DNA of 64,000 nucleotides from Thermococcus guaymasensis DSM 11113 (GTDB lineage Archaea > Methanobacteriota_B > Thermococci > Thermococcales > Thermococcaceae). Where the stretch lies: positions 1,328,388-1,392,387 of the forward strand of contig NZ_CP007140.1 of NCBI RefSeq assembly GCF_000816105.1. Direction: 5' to 3'. This document shows positions 8,258-15,423 of this stretch, piece by piece. Position 1 is the first letter of the stretch, and each line of letters opens with the position of its first letter. The position numbers were made by a program, and so were the translations under genes. The notes under the pieces were generated by a model that worked only from the letters and a program-made list of their open reading frames with translations, did not search any database and was not told the origin of the DNA.

Positions 8258-8545
8258 ATGGAAGATCTTATTGGAAAGGTTCGGGAGAAGTTCGACCTTG
8301 AGGTCAATGACATGGCTGACGCATGGAAGCTTGTGGAATGGCTTGAAGAGAAGGGCTGGGTGGTCTACATCATAACGGCCAAAGACAGAAAGCAGGTTGA
8401 TGCGTGGCACCCGCGTTATGGAACACTCTTCGCCCAGTTCGGAGAGGTTCCGAACTTCGGGAGCATTTTGGAGGGAATTCTAACCGTTGCGCTCTTGGCT
8501 AAAGAGATTGAGGAAAACGGGTTCAAAAGGACTAAAGCTCGATGA
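8258..8545 (+). CDS. Small conserved-looking protein of unknown function
   Basis: A 95-residue soluble protein (MEDLIGKVREKFDLEV..., then WLEEKGWVVYIITAKDRKQVDAWHPRYGT). No family recognised. The strand-helix pattern and the absence of a signal or membrane segment suggest a small cytoplasmic alpha/beta protein. A TATA box (GTTTATTAACC near 8220) supports independent expression, and GGTGG precedes the ATG. The last 14 bases overlap the convergent metallo-hydrolase gene. Confidence 0.7.
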   Translation: MEDLIGKVREKFDLEVNDMADAWKLVEWLEEKGWVVYIITAKDRKQVDAWHPRYGTLFAQFGEVPNFGSILEGILTVALLAKEIEENGFKRTKAR

Positions 8546-9344
8546 TCTTGCCAACGTGAAGGCCTTCAACGTTTCTGAGGGCGGAGGAGAGGAAGGCAAA
8601 CTCCTCTATTCCAGTGCAGTGGCCGGCGTAAAGTCTTCCAACGCCCAGTTCACTAAGTCCCCTGGCTGCATCAGTTAAAAGGGCTTTTCCTGCCCCCCTG
8701 AGGTGGAACCCACCTATCAGAGCCAGCACCCTCTTTCCCGTGAGAGTCATGGAGTGCCTCACTATGTTGAGTACCCCGCTGTGGCCGCAGCCGGTGATAA
8801 CGGCTATGCCATCGCCGAGATCGACGATGAGTGCGAGGTCATCAAGAACCGGATCTGGAACAGTTTTTCCATCCAGAACTAGGTAACCAACGGCTCTATC
8901 CCAGGTTCTCCTCTCGATCTCTCCGGAGCTAATGAATCCCGGTAAAAACTCAACCGGTTTCGGGGATAGGTGGAACTTTGCCCCAAGTTCCTCAAGCTCC
9001 TCCTTTTTGAATGGTATCCCTATCTCCCGCCTGTGGGGTTTCAGGGCTATTCTCTGTTCGAAGATACCAGGATGGGCGTAGACATCAATTTCTCTTTCCC
9101 TGCTTTCTAGAAAAGCCCTGAGGCCGCCTGTGTGGTCGTAGTGACCGTGGGTTATGAAGAGCGCGTCTATCTCTTCTGGAGAAACCCCAAGCGTTTCCAT
9201 GTTTCTGAGGAGAACCTCCCCATCCGTCCCTGTATCGACGAGAACTTTCCTCCCATTGTGCTCCACGAGAGCAGCAAAGCCATGATAGCCGATTAAGCCC
9301 TTTCTGTAGCCGGCATGGTTCTCGAAGAGGATCGTGAGTTTCAT
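8532..9344 (-). CDS. MBL-fold metallo-hydrolase, COG1237 type
   Basis: Metallo-beta-lactamase fold protein of 270 residues. The zinc motif is THGHYDHTGG (HxHxDH), with further ligands in GCGHSG and AGHCTG. Its layout matches COG1237, which includes the methanogen enzyme making 7,8-dihydropterin-6-methyl-4-(ribofuranosyl)-aminobenzene 5'-phosphate; Thermococcales members are generally unassigned. ATG 9344 is preferred (AGGTGGTCGAG before it) over an in-frame GTG 9 bases upstream. It lies next to the NifX-like gene on the same strand with 32 bases between, so both may be read from the palindrome-flanked promoter at 9881-9919. Confidence 0.87.
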   Translation of the reverse strand: MKLTILFENHAGYRKGLIGYHGFAALVEHNGRKVLVDTGTDGEVLLRNMETLGVSPEEIDALFITHGHYDHTGGLRAFLESREREIDVYAHPGIFEQRIALKPHRREIGIPFKKEELEELGAKFHLSPKPVEFLPGFISSGEIERRTWDRAVGYLVLDGKTVPDPVLDDLALIVDLGDGIAVITGCGHSGVLNIVRHSMTLTGKRVLALIGGFHLRGAGKALLTDAARGLSELGVGRLYAGHCTGIEEFAFLSSALRNVEGLHVGKIIEL

Positions 9345-9376
9345 CTCGACCACCTAAAAGAGAAATGCTGAGGAGC

Positions 9377-9859
9377 TCACCATCCTCCCCTTCCACGGCC
9401 CATCCCCATTCCTCTTCCGCGACCCATGCCTCGACCCATACCGGAACCCATGCCACGGCCCATTCCTCTCCCCATTCCACGTCCTCTTCCTCCGCCCATG
9501 CCTCCTTCAGGGCCAAAGACTGCGGGCCCAAGCTCTCCGCGAAGGAGTGCATCCACGGCCTCTTTAACAGTCATCGTTGGCGGTGCGGAGTGCATCCTTA
9601 TTCCTGCTGCCTGAAGAACCTGGCTTGAGTTCGGCCCGAACTGGCCGGATATGACAACGTCGGCGCCCTGATCTATGACAAACTGGGCCGCGGTGACCCC
9701 TGCCCCCCTAGGCTGGCTGTAGCCCGGATTTGGGACAACCTGGACATTCACTATCTCCCCGTTCTCCACATCGACTATTGTGAAGGTTGGAGTCCTGCCA
9801 AAGGCAGGGTTTACCCTGTCATCGAGCCCTCCGTTCACGGTTGAGATTATTATCCTCAT
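9377..9859 (-). CDS. NifX/NifB-like (dinitrogenase iron-molybdenum cofactor) domain protein with Gly/Met/Arg tail
   Basis: A 160-residue protein. Residues 1-105 form a NifX-type fold (MRIIISTVNGGLDDRVNPAF, FTIVDVENGEI, GADVVISGQFGPN). The rest, about 45 residues, is a low-complexity tail of Gly, Met and Arg (GMGRGMGRGMGSGMGRG). Family members bind Fe-S or Fe-Mo clusters in nitrogenase maturation, but no nitrogenase gene is seen here, so another metal cluster is likely. The methionine-rich tail could bind metal or RNA; that is inference. ATG 9859 follows a GGAGGTGGTGGAAA leader. The promoter carries palindromes A (9881) and B (9906). Confidence 0.87.
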   Translation of the reverse strand: MRIIISTVNGGLDDRVNPAFGRTPTFTIVDVENGEIVNVQVVPNPGYSQPRGAGVTAAQFVIDQGADVVISGQFGPNSSQVLQAAGIRMHSAPPTMTVKEAVDALLRGELGPAVFGPEGGMGGGRGRGMGRGMGRGMGSGMGRGMGRGRGMGMGRGRGGW

Positions 9860-9880
9860 TTTCCACCACCTCCACATGAG

Positions 9881-9894
9881 TTAGGAAAGCCTAA
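9881..9894. promoter_or_regulatory. Palindrome A (TTAGG-N4-CCTAA) at the NifX-like promoter
   Basis: The plus strand reads TTAGGAAAGCCTAA, with perfect arms, on the downstream edge of the TATA box (TTTTAACTTAG on the minus strand) of the NifX-like gene. This is the same placement as at the MinD operon (1762). Confidence 0.6.
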
Positions 9895-9905
9895 GTTAAA
9901 AGACT

Positions 9906-9919
9906 TGTGCATATGCTCA
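9906..9919. promoter_or_regulatory. Palindrome B (TGTGCATATGCTCA) at the NifX-like promoter
   Basis: TGTGCATATGCTCA, one mismatch from a perfect palindrome, directly upstream of the BRE/TATA of the NifX-like gene on the minus strand. Spacing to the TATA box resembles the copy at 1790. It also lies about 65-80 bases upstream of the sufC start, so it could act on both divergent units. Confidence 0.55.
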
Positions 9920-9984
9920 GTACTCAAATCTGTTCCAAAATGCTTAAAAAAGATCTAGATCACGTTACCCACGGAGGTGAGCTA

Positions 9985-10725
9985 ATGCTCAAAGTTGAGA
10001 ACCTTCACGTGAACGTTGAAAACAAAGAGATTCTCAAGGGCGTTGACCTGGAGGTTAACCCCGGTGAATTCCACGTTGTTATGGGCCCAAACGGCTCCGG
10101 AAAGTCAACCCTCGCGCTCACAATAGCCGGACACCCGAAGTACGAGGTCAAGAACGGAAGAATTCTCTTCGACGGTGAAGATGTAACCGACCTCGGCCCC
10201 CATGAGAGGGTCAGGAGGGGCATAATGCTAGCCTTCCAGCACCCTCCGGAGGTCGAGGGCGTCAAGATAATCGAGTTCCTCCAGCAGGTTCTCGTCGAGC
10301 TCAAGGGGCTTGACCCGATTGAGGCCTACGACCTGATAGTCGAGAAGGCCAGGGAGTTCTGGTTTAAGGAAGAAGACCTGCACCGCTACGTCAACGTCGG
10401 CTTCTCCGGCGGTGAGAGGAAGAGGCTTGAGCTCCTGCAGGCGGTTCTCATCGAGCCGAAGCTTCTCATACTCGACGAGCCGGACAGCGGTGTTGACGTC
10501 GACTCCCTCAGCCTGATCAGCAGGAAAATCGAAGAGCTCCACAAGAAGGGAACGGCGATACTTTTGATAACCCACTACGGCAGAATCCTCCAGCACATAG
10601 ACAGGGAGAGCATCACCGTTCACGTGATGAAGGATGGCAGGATTGTGAGAACCGGCGGAGGAGAGCTCGTGGACAGGATAGACAGAGAGGGCTTCGCCAG
10701 AGTATTCGAGGAGGTGGGAGCATGA
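9985..10725 (+). CDS. sufC: SUF system Fe-S assembly ATPase SufC
   Basis: ABC-type ATPase of 246 residues. Walker A GPNGSGKST, the Q-loop in AFQHPPEVEGV, signature FSGGERKRLELLQ, Walker B LLILDEPDSGVDVD and the H-loop in LITHYGRIL are those of SufC. It powers SufB(D) during Fe-S cluster assembly in the cytoplasm. The start at 9985 follows GGAGGTGAGCTA; the TATA box GCTTAAAAAAG lies near 9942. It overlaps sufB by four bases (ATGA), an obligate operon. The divergent NifX-like gene and the metal-type palindromes next to it fit Fe-S homeostasis. Confidence 0.96.
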   Translation: MLKVENLHVNVENKEILKGVDLEVNPGEFHVVMGPNGSGKSTLALTIAGHPKYEVKNGRILFDGEDVTDLGPHERVRRGIMLAFQHPPEVEGVKIIEFLQQVLVELKGLDPIEAYDLIVEKAREFWFKEEDLHRYVNVGFSGGERKRLELLQAVLIEPKLLILDEPDSGVDVDSLSLISRKIEELHKKGTAILLITHYGRILQHIDRESITVHVMKDGRIVRTGGGELVDRIDREGFARVFEEVGA

Positions 10726-12062
10726 CTGAAACGATAACCCTCAGCGACGCCAAGGCGATAATCGAGAACCAGATTGAGGAGCTGGCAAAGAGGAACAGGG
10801 AACCGGAGTGGATGACGAGGATACGGTACAAGGCTCTCGAAGCCTTCGAAAAAGCCCCGCTCAACGACCCGGTCATAAGCGAGGAGGAGCTCCTCCACTT
10901 CATAGCGAAGCCCGAGGTAGAGGGTCTGCCTGAAAACATCGAGAGCCTCGACGACCTCCCGCCGGAAATGAAGGCCCTTCTCGACAGGCTCGGCATTTCT
11001 GAAGTCGAGCAGAAGTACATAGCAGGCTTGGCCGTTCAGACCGACACGGGCGTCATCTACAACCAGTTCCTCCAGGAGTGGGCCAAGAAGGGGCTAATCG
11101 TCCTCCCGACGGAGGAGGCCGTTAGAAGGTACCCGGACATAGTCAAAGAGCACTTCCTCAAGCTCTTCCGCGCTGACGAGAGCAAGCTGACCGCTTACCA
11201 CACCGCAGTATGGAACGGTGGAATCTTCCTCTACGTCAAAGAAGGCCTGAAGGTGCCGTTCCCGCTCCACCTGTTCTTCCTCATCCAGGAGAGCGCCCTC
11301 GCCCAGGCACCGCACATAATCATAATCGCCGAGCCCAACACCGAGTTCCACCTCATAGAGGGCTGTACCGCTCCTATACTCGTCAAGCACTCCCTCCACC
11401 TCGATATGACCGAAGCATACATCCACGGGGGGGCCAAAGCCCAGCTGACAGTTCTGCAGAATTGGCCTGAGTACGTCCACACGAGGCCGATGACCAGGGC
11501 GAAGATTGGAAAAGGAGCGCGCTTCATCAACACGACCGTGGGCCTTGGAACGGGCAAGAGCAACGTCGCCAACCCCAAGTACTGGGTGGACGAGAACGGC
11601 TACGTCGAGCTGAACGGCATTCTGCTCGGCCAGAAGGACTGGTTCATTGACCTCGGAGGAGAGATGTACCTCCAGGGCAAAGGAGCGGCGGGAATAAACG
11701 CGAGCAAGGCAGTCATAATGGACGAGAGCACCGTTATAACGCGCGGAGTGATAAAGGCAGAGGCACCTAAAACAAAGGGCCACATAAGCTGTGACGCGCT
11801 TCTCATGAGCGACAAGGCCACTATGGAGACATATCCTGGTCTCGTCAGTAGGGTTGATGATGCGGAGCTGAGCCACGAGGCAGCTATCGGCAAGATACGC
11901 GAGGAGGAGCTGTTCTACCTGATGAGCAGGGGGCTCGACGAGGAGAAGGCGACCCAGCTCATAGTCAAGGGCTTCCTCGAACCGATGCTCAAGGACATCC
12001 CGATGGAGTTCCTGGTTGAGATTAGGAAGATTATCGAGCTGGCCGTGAGCGGGGGCATGTGA
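10722..12062 (+). CDS. sufB: SUF system Fe-S scaffold protein SufB/SufD
   Basis: A 446-residue SufB/SufD-family protein. The C-terminal right-handed beta-helix region includes KGHISCDALLMSDKA and SRVDDAELSHEAAIGKI, the conserved Cys and the Glu/His segment used for cluster assembly. The last residues (RGLDEEKATQLIVKGF) are the family's SufC-binding helix. As in many archaea, a single SufBC pair without SufD, SufS or SufE is adjacent, so the sulfur donor must be encoded elsewhere or be sulfide. Translation is coupled to sufC by ATGA overlap. Confidence 0.95.
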   Translation: MTETITLSDAKAIIENQIEELAKRNREPEWMTRIRYKALEAFEKAPLNDPVISEEELLHFIAKPEVEGLPENIESLDDLPPEMKALLDRLGISEVEQKYIAGLAVQTDTGVIYNQFLQEWAKKGLIVLPTEEAVRRYPDIVKEHFLKLFRADESKLTAYHTAVWNGGIFLYVKEGLKVPFPLHLFFLIQESALAQAPHIIIIAEPNTEFHLIEGCTAPILVKHSLHLDMTEAYIHGGAKAQLTVLQNWPEYVHTRPMTRAKIGKGARFINTTVGLGTGKSNVANPKYWVDENGYVELNGILLGQKDWFIDLGGEMYLQGKGAAGINASKAVIMDESTVITRGVIKAEAPKTKGHISCDALLMSDKATMETYPGLVSRVDDAELSHEAAIGKIREEELFYLMSRGLDEEKATQLIVKGFLEPMLKDIPMEFLVEIRKIIELAVSGGM

Positions 12063-12151
12063 GCCCCGGCTCAGCATCTTTGTCTTTTATCCTCTGAAGT
12101 TCAGTTTTTGTGTACCAAGAATATTGCCTGTATTGTGAACTAGCATGGCTC

Positions 12152-12340
12152 TCAGATGTAATGCATCAGGGCGTATACTACAAACCCGAGGACTAGGAGA
12201 CCGAGGATCACTACAATGGCCGTTTCAAGTGTCGAGTACTGCCTCACTTCCCTGCTTTCGCGAATGTACCGCTCGTTTTTCTCACTAGCCAGCATATCAG
12301 ACCGCTTAACAGTTATCTGGTCGGGAAACGGTCCGCGCAT
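12152..12340 (-). CDS. Small single-span membrane protein
   Basis: A 62-residue protein: a polar N-terminal half (MRGPFPDQITVKRSDML, then ERYIRESREVRQ) and one C-terminal transmembrane helix (TAIVVILGLLVLGFVVYAL). The ATG follows GGTGATCCT. Expected to sit in the membrane with the N-terminus in the cytoplasm. No family recognised. Position between sufB and the NifX group suggests, but does not show, a link to that group. Confidence 0.6.
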   Translation of the reverse strand: MRGPFPDQITVKRSDMLASEKNERYIRESREVRQYSTLETAIVVILGLLVLGFVVYALMHYI

Positions 12341-12404
12341 AGGATCACCAATCCTTATTTCTTGCTCAATAATACTTTAATGTTTCGTTTGGACAAATAA
12401 AAGT

Positions 12405-12641
12405 TCACCAGGGGCCAAAGAAACCCCAGCTCGGTCTTAGCGCTCTCCGGATGATCCACAGGATCACAAGGGCAACAACGTAGACCGAGCCCACGAGGAA
12501 CAGCTTGAACAGTACATAGATCATCAGTATGAGGAGTATAATATCAATCAGCCCATAGAAGCTCCCAAACGGGGAGAATCTGTAACCAGGATAAGGCCCG
12601 TTGAAGCGCCTGCCGTATCCCCTCCCCATTCCTCTCGGCAT
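12405..12641 (-). CDS. Small membrane protein with Gly/Arg-rich N-terminus
   Basis: A 78-residue protein. The N-terminus is Gly/Arg/Pro-rich (MPRGMGRGYGRRFNG), followed by two hydrophobic stretches (GLIDIILLILMIYVLF and GSVYVVALVILWII) and a basic aromatic end. The N-terminal composition mirrors the tails of the NifX-like proteins on either side (9377 and 12715), suggesting they work together. No family recognised. It is 73 bases downstream of the NifX-like gene on the same strand. Confidence 0.62.
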   Translation of the reverse strand: MPRGMGRGYGRRFNGPYPGYRFSPFGSFYGLIDIILLILMIYVLFKLFLVGSVYVVALVILWIIRRALRPSWGFFGPW

Positions 12642-12714
12642 TTTTCTTCCTCCACTACGTTCTCAATGTTTGCTCTCGATATAACGGATGATTAAAGACA
12701 AGAAAAGAAGGGGC

Positions 12715-13305
12715 TCACCACCAGCCGTAGAGCCAGCGGAGAGTCCTTCTGCTGGGCCGGCCAGTCCAGGGGCAGTAGCCGAGTCTCGCTCCCCAGCCTC
12801 TTCCTCCTCTGCCCCATCCACGGCCCCATCCGCGTCCTCTTCCCCAGCCGCCACCGCGGCCCCAGCCCCTGCCCCAACCGGGGCCGAAGCCGTAGGCTGG
12901 GTATGCTGGTGTTGCCGGGTACGGCCCGTAGGCGGGGGCCGGTGCTGTCGGTGCCACCGGGGCTGTAAACTGGCCGGCGCTTCCGCTGGTCACTGCCTTA
13001 ACGGCCTCCTCGACTGGAGTGCCTGGAGCAACCTGGTAGAGCCTTATCCCGGCCGCCTGGATTGCGCCGAGGGCGTTTGGGCCAACCTGGGGGGCCACTA
13101 TTGCATCGACACCCTCGTTGATGAGAGTCTGGACGGCCATTGGCCCAGCCCCTCCGGCTGCGTTCATTGCAGGGTTTTGGATCACCTTTACGTTCTTGAC
13201 TTCCTCTCCTTCAACGTCGATGATTGCAAAAGCTGGGGCCCTGGCAAAGACCGGAGCAACGGTATCCTCAAGCCCACCACCGTTTGTTGGTATTGCAATC
13301 CTCAT
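12715..13305 (-). CDS. NifX/NifB-like domain protein with Pro/Ala linker and Trp/Gly/Arg tail
   Basis: A 196-residue protein. A NifX-type domain fills residues 1-110 (MRIAIPTNGGGLEDTVAPVF, FAIIDVEGEEV, GVDAIVAPQVGPN). A Pro/Ala/Tyr linker follows, then a repetitive Gly-Trp-Gly-Arg tail (GWGRGWGRGGGWGRGRG) with one late Cys. The tail differs in aromatic content from the Met-rich tail of the paralogue at 9377, though both are GxGR repeats. ATG 13305 is preferred: GGAGGTGA five bases before it. Palindromes B (13331) and A (13357) flank its TATA box CTTTAAATAAT. A metal- or cluster-carrier role is inferred from the family. Confidence 0.87.
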   Translation of the reverse strand: MRIAIPTNGGGLEDTVAPVFARAPAFAIIDVEGEEVKNVKVIQNPAMNAAGGAGPMAVQTLINEGVDAIVAPQVGPNALGAIQAAGIRLYQVAPGTPVEEAVKAVTSGSAGQFTAPVAPTAPAPAYGPYPATPAYPAYGFGPGWGRGWGRGGGWGRGRGWGRGWGRGGRGWGARLGYCPWTGRPSRRTLRWLYGWW

Positions 13306-13330
13306 CCTCATCACCTCCTTTCTAACATTC

Positions 13331-13344
13331 TGTGCATATGCACA
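13331..13344. promoter_or_regulatory. Palindrome B (TGTGCATATGCACA), perfect copy
   Basis: TGTGCATATGCACA is a perfect 14-base palindrome, downstream of the TATA box of the minus-strand NifX-like gene and about 25-38 bases upstream of the TATA box of the divergent plus-strand gene. It is the best copy of the three in the window (also 1790 and 9906). Confidence 0.6.
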
Positions 13345-13356
13345 TTATTTAAAGTT

Positions 13357-13370
13357 TTCGGTAGCCCTAA
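13357..13370. promoter_or_regulatory. Palindrome A (TTCGG-N4-CCTAA) in the divergent NifX promoter
   Basis: The plus strand reads TTCGGTAGCCCTAA, between two divergent TATA boxes (minus: CTTTAAATAAT; plus: CTTTTATAAC). It could control both NifX-like genes at once. It is the inverted equivalent of the site at 1762 (same A-to-C change in one arm). Confidence 0.55.
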
Positions 13371-13411
13371 CTTTTATAACTTGCACTTGAAACGCTGTGG
13401 TGGTGATGCTC

Positions 13412-13819
13412 ATGAGGTGCCTTAAGGTTGCCTTCGGAATGGAGGACGACGAGACGCTCATAGATGCGCACTACGGCGACTCCGAGTTCTTCGCAATCTA
13501 TGAAGTCTGCGAGGACGGGAGTGTAAAGCTTCTCGAAAAGAGGCACAACAAGGCCAAGGACTTTGAGGAAGAAAATGAAGGCCACGGCGACCCCAGGAAG
13601 TTCAAAGCTGTCGTGAGCCAGCTCCTCGACGTGGACGTTCTGGCCGCCTTCAGAATGGGACCGAACTTCCTGCGCATAAGGGACAAGACCAACAAGGTGG
13701 CCTTCTTCACGAGGACGAGGGACTTGAAGCTCGCCCTCCAGAGGGTCATCGAAAACTTTGACGACCTTTGGGAGCAGGTGCAGGCGAAGAAGGCCGAGAA
13801 GCCTCCGATAGAGGAGTGA
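13412..13819 (+). CDS. NifX-like domain protein (third copy, no low-complexity tail)
   Basis: A 135-residue protein resembling the NifX/NifB-associated domain (MRCLKVAFGMEDDETLIDAHYG, FFAIYEVCEDGSVKLLEKR), with LDVDVLAAFRMGPN in place of the usual ADVVISGQFGPN. It ends in a charged helix rather than a Gly-rich tail. It is divergent from the NifX-like gene at 12715 across a promoter region with both palindromes. ATG 13412 has GGTGGTGA five bases before it; TATA CTTTTATAAC lies at 13371-13380. The methyltransferase-like gene follows 3 bases after the stop, so they are co-transcribed. Confidence 0.82.
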   Translation: MRCLKVAFGMEDDETLIDAHYGDSEFFAIYEVCEDGSVKLLEKRHNKAKDFEEENEGHGDPRKFKAVVSQLLDVDVLAAFRMGPNFLRIRDKTNKVAFFTRTRDLKLALQRVIENFDDLWEQVQAKKAEKPPIEE

Positions 13820-13822
13820 GCG

Positions 13823-14254
13823 ATGAGGTTCCTTGGGATAGTTCCCAAGGTTTCCCTTTTCACGGTTCCCTACGCGGTTTTGGCATTCTACTTAAATTCG
13901 AGGCCCAACTTCTCTTTTCCCAGGTTTCCAGCCTTGGGATTTGCCCTTCTCACAGCTGGCATAGTCTTCTGGCTCCTCTGCTACCGGCAGATTTCGAAGG
14001 CCTACCGAAGGGGCGAGCTACTCACAACGGGCTGCTACTCCAGAGTTAGGCACCCAATCTACTCAATCTGGGGCTTTCTTATAGTGCCAGGCTTCTCGAT
14101 CGCCATCGGAGGCTTTATGCTGGGCCTACCACTCTTCTACTGGCTTGCATTAGTGAAATTTATAGGGGAAGAAGAGAACGCCCTAGAGGAGAGGTTCGAC
14201 GATGGGTGGCGAGAATACGCGGGAAGGACTCCCAGGTTCCTACCGAGGCTTTGA
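13823..14254 (+). CDS. ICMT-like membrane methyltransferase family protein
   Basis: A membrane protein of 143 residues with several hydrophobic helices. The C-terminal signature of isoprenylcysteine carboxyl methyltransferase/PEMT-like enzymes is present: GCYSRVRHPIYSIWGF, then EEENALEERFDDGWREYAGR. Known relatives methylate lipids or prenylated cysteines using SAM at the membrane; in archaea the substrate is unknown. It is transcribed with the upstream NifX-like gene and overlaps the next gene by 53 bases. Confidence 0.82.
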   Translation: MRFLGIVPKVSLFTVPYAVLAFYLNSRPNFSFPRFPALGFALLTAGIVFWLLCYRQISKAYRRGELLTTGCYSRVRHPIYSIWGFLIVPGFSIAIGGFMLGLPLFYWLALVKFIGEEENALEERFDDGWREYAGRTPRFLPRL

Positions 14255-14735
14255 GCTCCTCCCTGTTCATCTCTACGTCCTGGCCCACCTGAAAAGGGCG
14301 GGCGTTGATTACGCGAAGATGATGGGGAAGATGAGCGGCCTTCCGCTGGAACTCATAACGGATGCAATCGAGGACCTCCTTGAAATCGGCCTGATAGAAC
14401 GCGACCCAGGGAGCGCGGTAAAGCGAAGCAAAGCACGCTTCAAAAAGGCCTTCGAGGTTCACAAACACCACACCTACTACCGCCTCTCCAGGGAGGGTGA
14501 GCTCTTTGTCCGTTCGATTGATGAGAGGTGGCTCAAGCGGTACTTCAACGGTCTCTTCCCAAACGGGTGGAAGGTCATCCAAGCACTCGCGGAAAGCAGG
14601 GACCTAAATGAAGCGGGCAGAAAGATAGACATTGACGGTGAGACCCTTGAAGAGCTGAGGGTTCTCCGTTTCGTAACTGAGAAAGGACGAAAGACGGAGT
14701 TCTTCAAGAGACTGTGGGAATTCCTCGGCGGTTAA
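14202..14735 (+). CDS. DUF2250 family protein, winged-helix-like
   Basis: A 177-residue protein matching DUF2250 in the segment HLYVLAHLKRAGVDYAKMMG and LELITDAIEDLLEIGLIERD, a helix-turn-helix-like arrangement; the later part (HHTYYRLSREGELFVR) looks like the wing. A transcriptional role is likely but untested. The ATG at 14202 lies 53 bases inside the methyltransferase gene; a later in-frame start would cut into the domain only after about residue 15, so a shorter protein is possible. The stop overlaps the convergent pseudogene. Confidence 0.78.
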   Translation: MGGENTREGLPGSYRGFELLPVHLYVLAHLKRAGVDYAKMMGKMSGLPLELITDAIEDLLEIGLIERDPGSAVKRSKARFKKAFEVHKHHTYYRLSREGELFVRSIDERWLKRYFNGLFPNGWKVIQALAESRDLNEAGRKIDIDGETLEELRVLRFVTEKGRKTEFFKRLWEFLGG

Positions 14736-15345
14736 ATCTCGATAACACTCCCCGTTCTCACTCCCACGAACTTCTCAGGATATTCCCTCCGCACGTAGGC
14801 CTTGGCTTTTTCGCCAGAGCAGTGTGCGGGGGCTATGAACTCCGACATATGGGCGAGCCTGTCAAGAATTCTAGTTTAGGGATAATGAAAACCACCTATT
14901 ACGAGATAAGCTCTCTCGTGGGCCGAAGCGTTGAGGAGGGCCCTCGTAAGCCTGTCAACGCCCGGGTGGGAGCAGCCAACTATGACAACCAAACCTGAGG
15001 ACGTCTCCAAACCAACCGCCTGTTCAAACCCGTTTAAGGGCCCCGAACTCCAAACTCCGGCTTCAATCTCACCTGCCCTTGTGACCTCCCTAACCTGAAA
15101 TCCCATTCTGTTTCCCGGCGGGGCATAGAGAGGAATCCCTGGGTTCAGCTCAGCAATTGTTGAAAAACCGCCGTAGTGGTCGTAGTGCCAGTGGCTGAGA
15201 ACCGCGAAGTCGAGGCCCTCCAAAGAAACGCCGAGAGCTTCTGCATTATGGAGGAGGATTTTTTTCCCTCAACTAAAACGCTCCACCCCCAGTCGTTGAG
15301 GAAGCCCTTCGAGGGCACGTTGTCGTTAAGGACGAGGAGGCGCAT
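14732..15345 (-). pseudogene. Broken MBL-fold metallo-hydrolase
   Basis: Reading the reverse strand, the N-terminus (MRLLVLNDNVPSKGFLNDWG) is in one frame up to a run of seven A (15259-15265). The zinc motif SHWHYDHYGG and GCSHPG are in another frame. Adding one A (or removing two) would join them as VEGKK-ILLHNAEALG. The second frame then meets TAA at 14876-14878 right after VIGGFHYP. Beyond that stop the same frame continues with the rest of the fold, including APAHCSGEKA and VIEI before TAA at 14732. Two lesions therefore separate three pieces of one gene. Related to the intact COG1237-type gene at 8532. Sequencing error is possible for the homopolymer but less so for the stop. Confidence 0.82.
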
Positions 15346-15423
15346 ACCCTTCCCCCTTGTTTACACTCTCAAGGCAACGTATCGCTGGAAGGGTTTTAAA
15401 CTTCTCCCGCCAAACACACGTGG

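Noticed and set aside
11094-12077. Long minus-strand frame opposite sufB
   Set aside because: Shadow of the SufB gene with no recognisable domain.
12688-13425. Plus-strand frame opposite the NifX-like gene
   Set aside because: Low-complexity Ser/Pro shadow of the Gly-Trp-Arg tail on the other strand.
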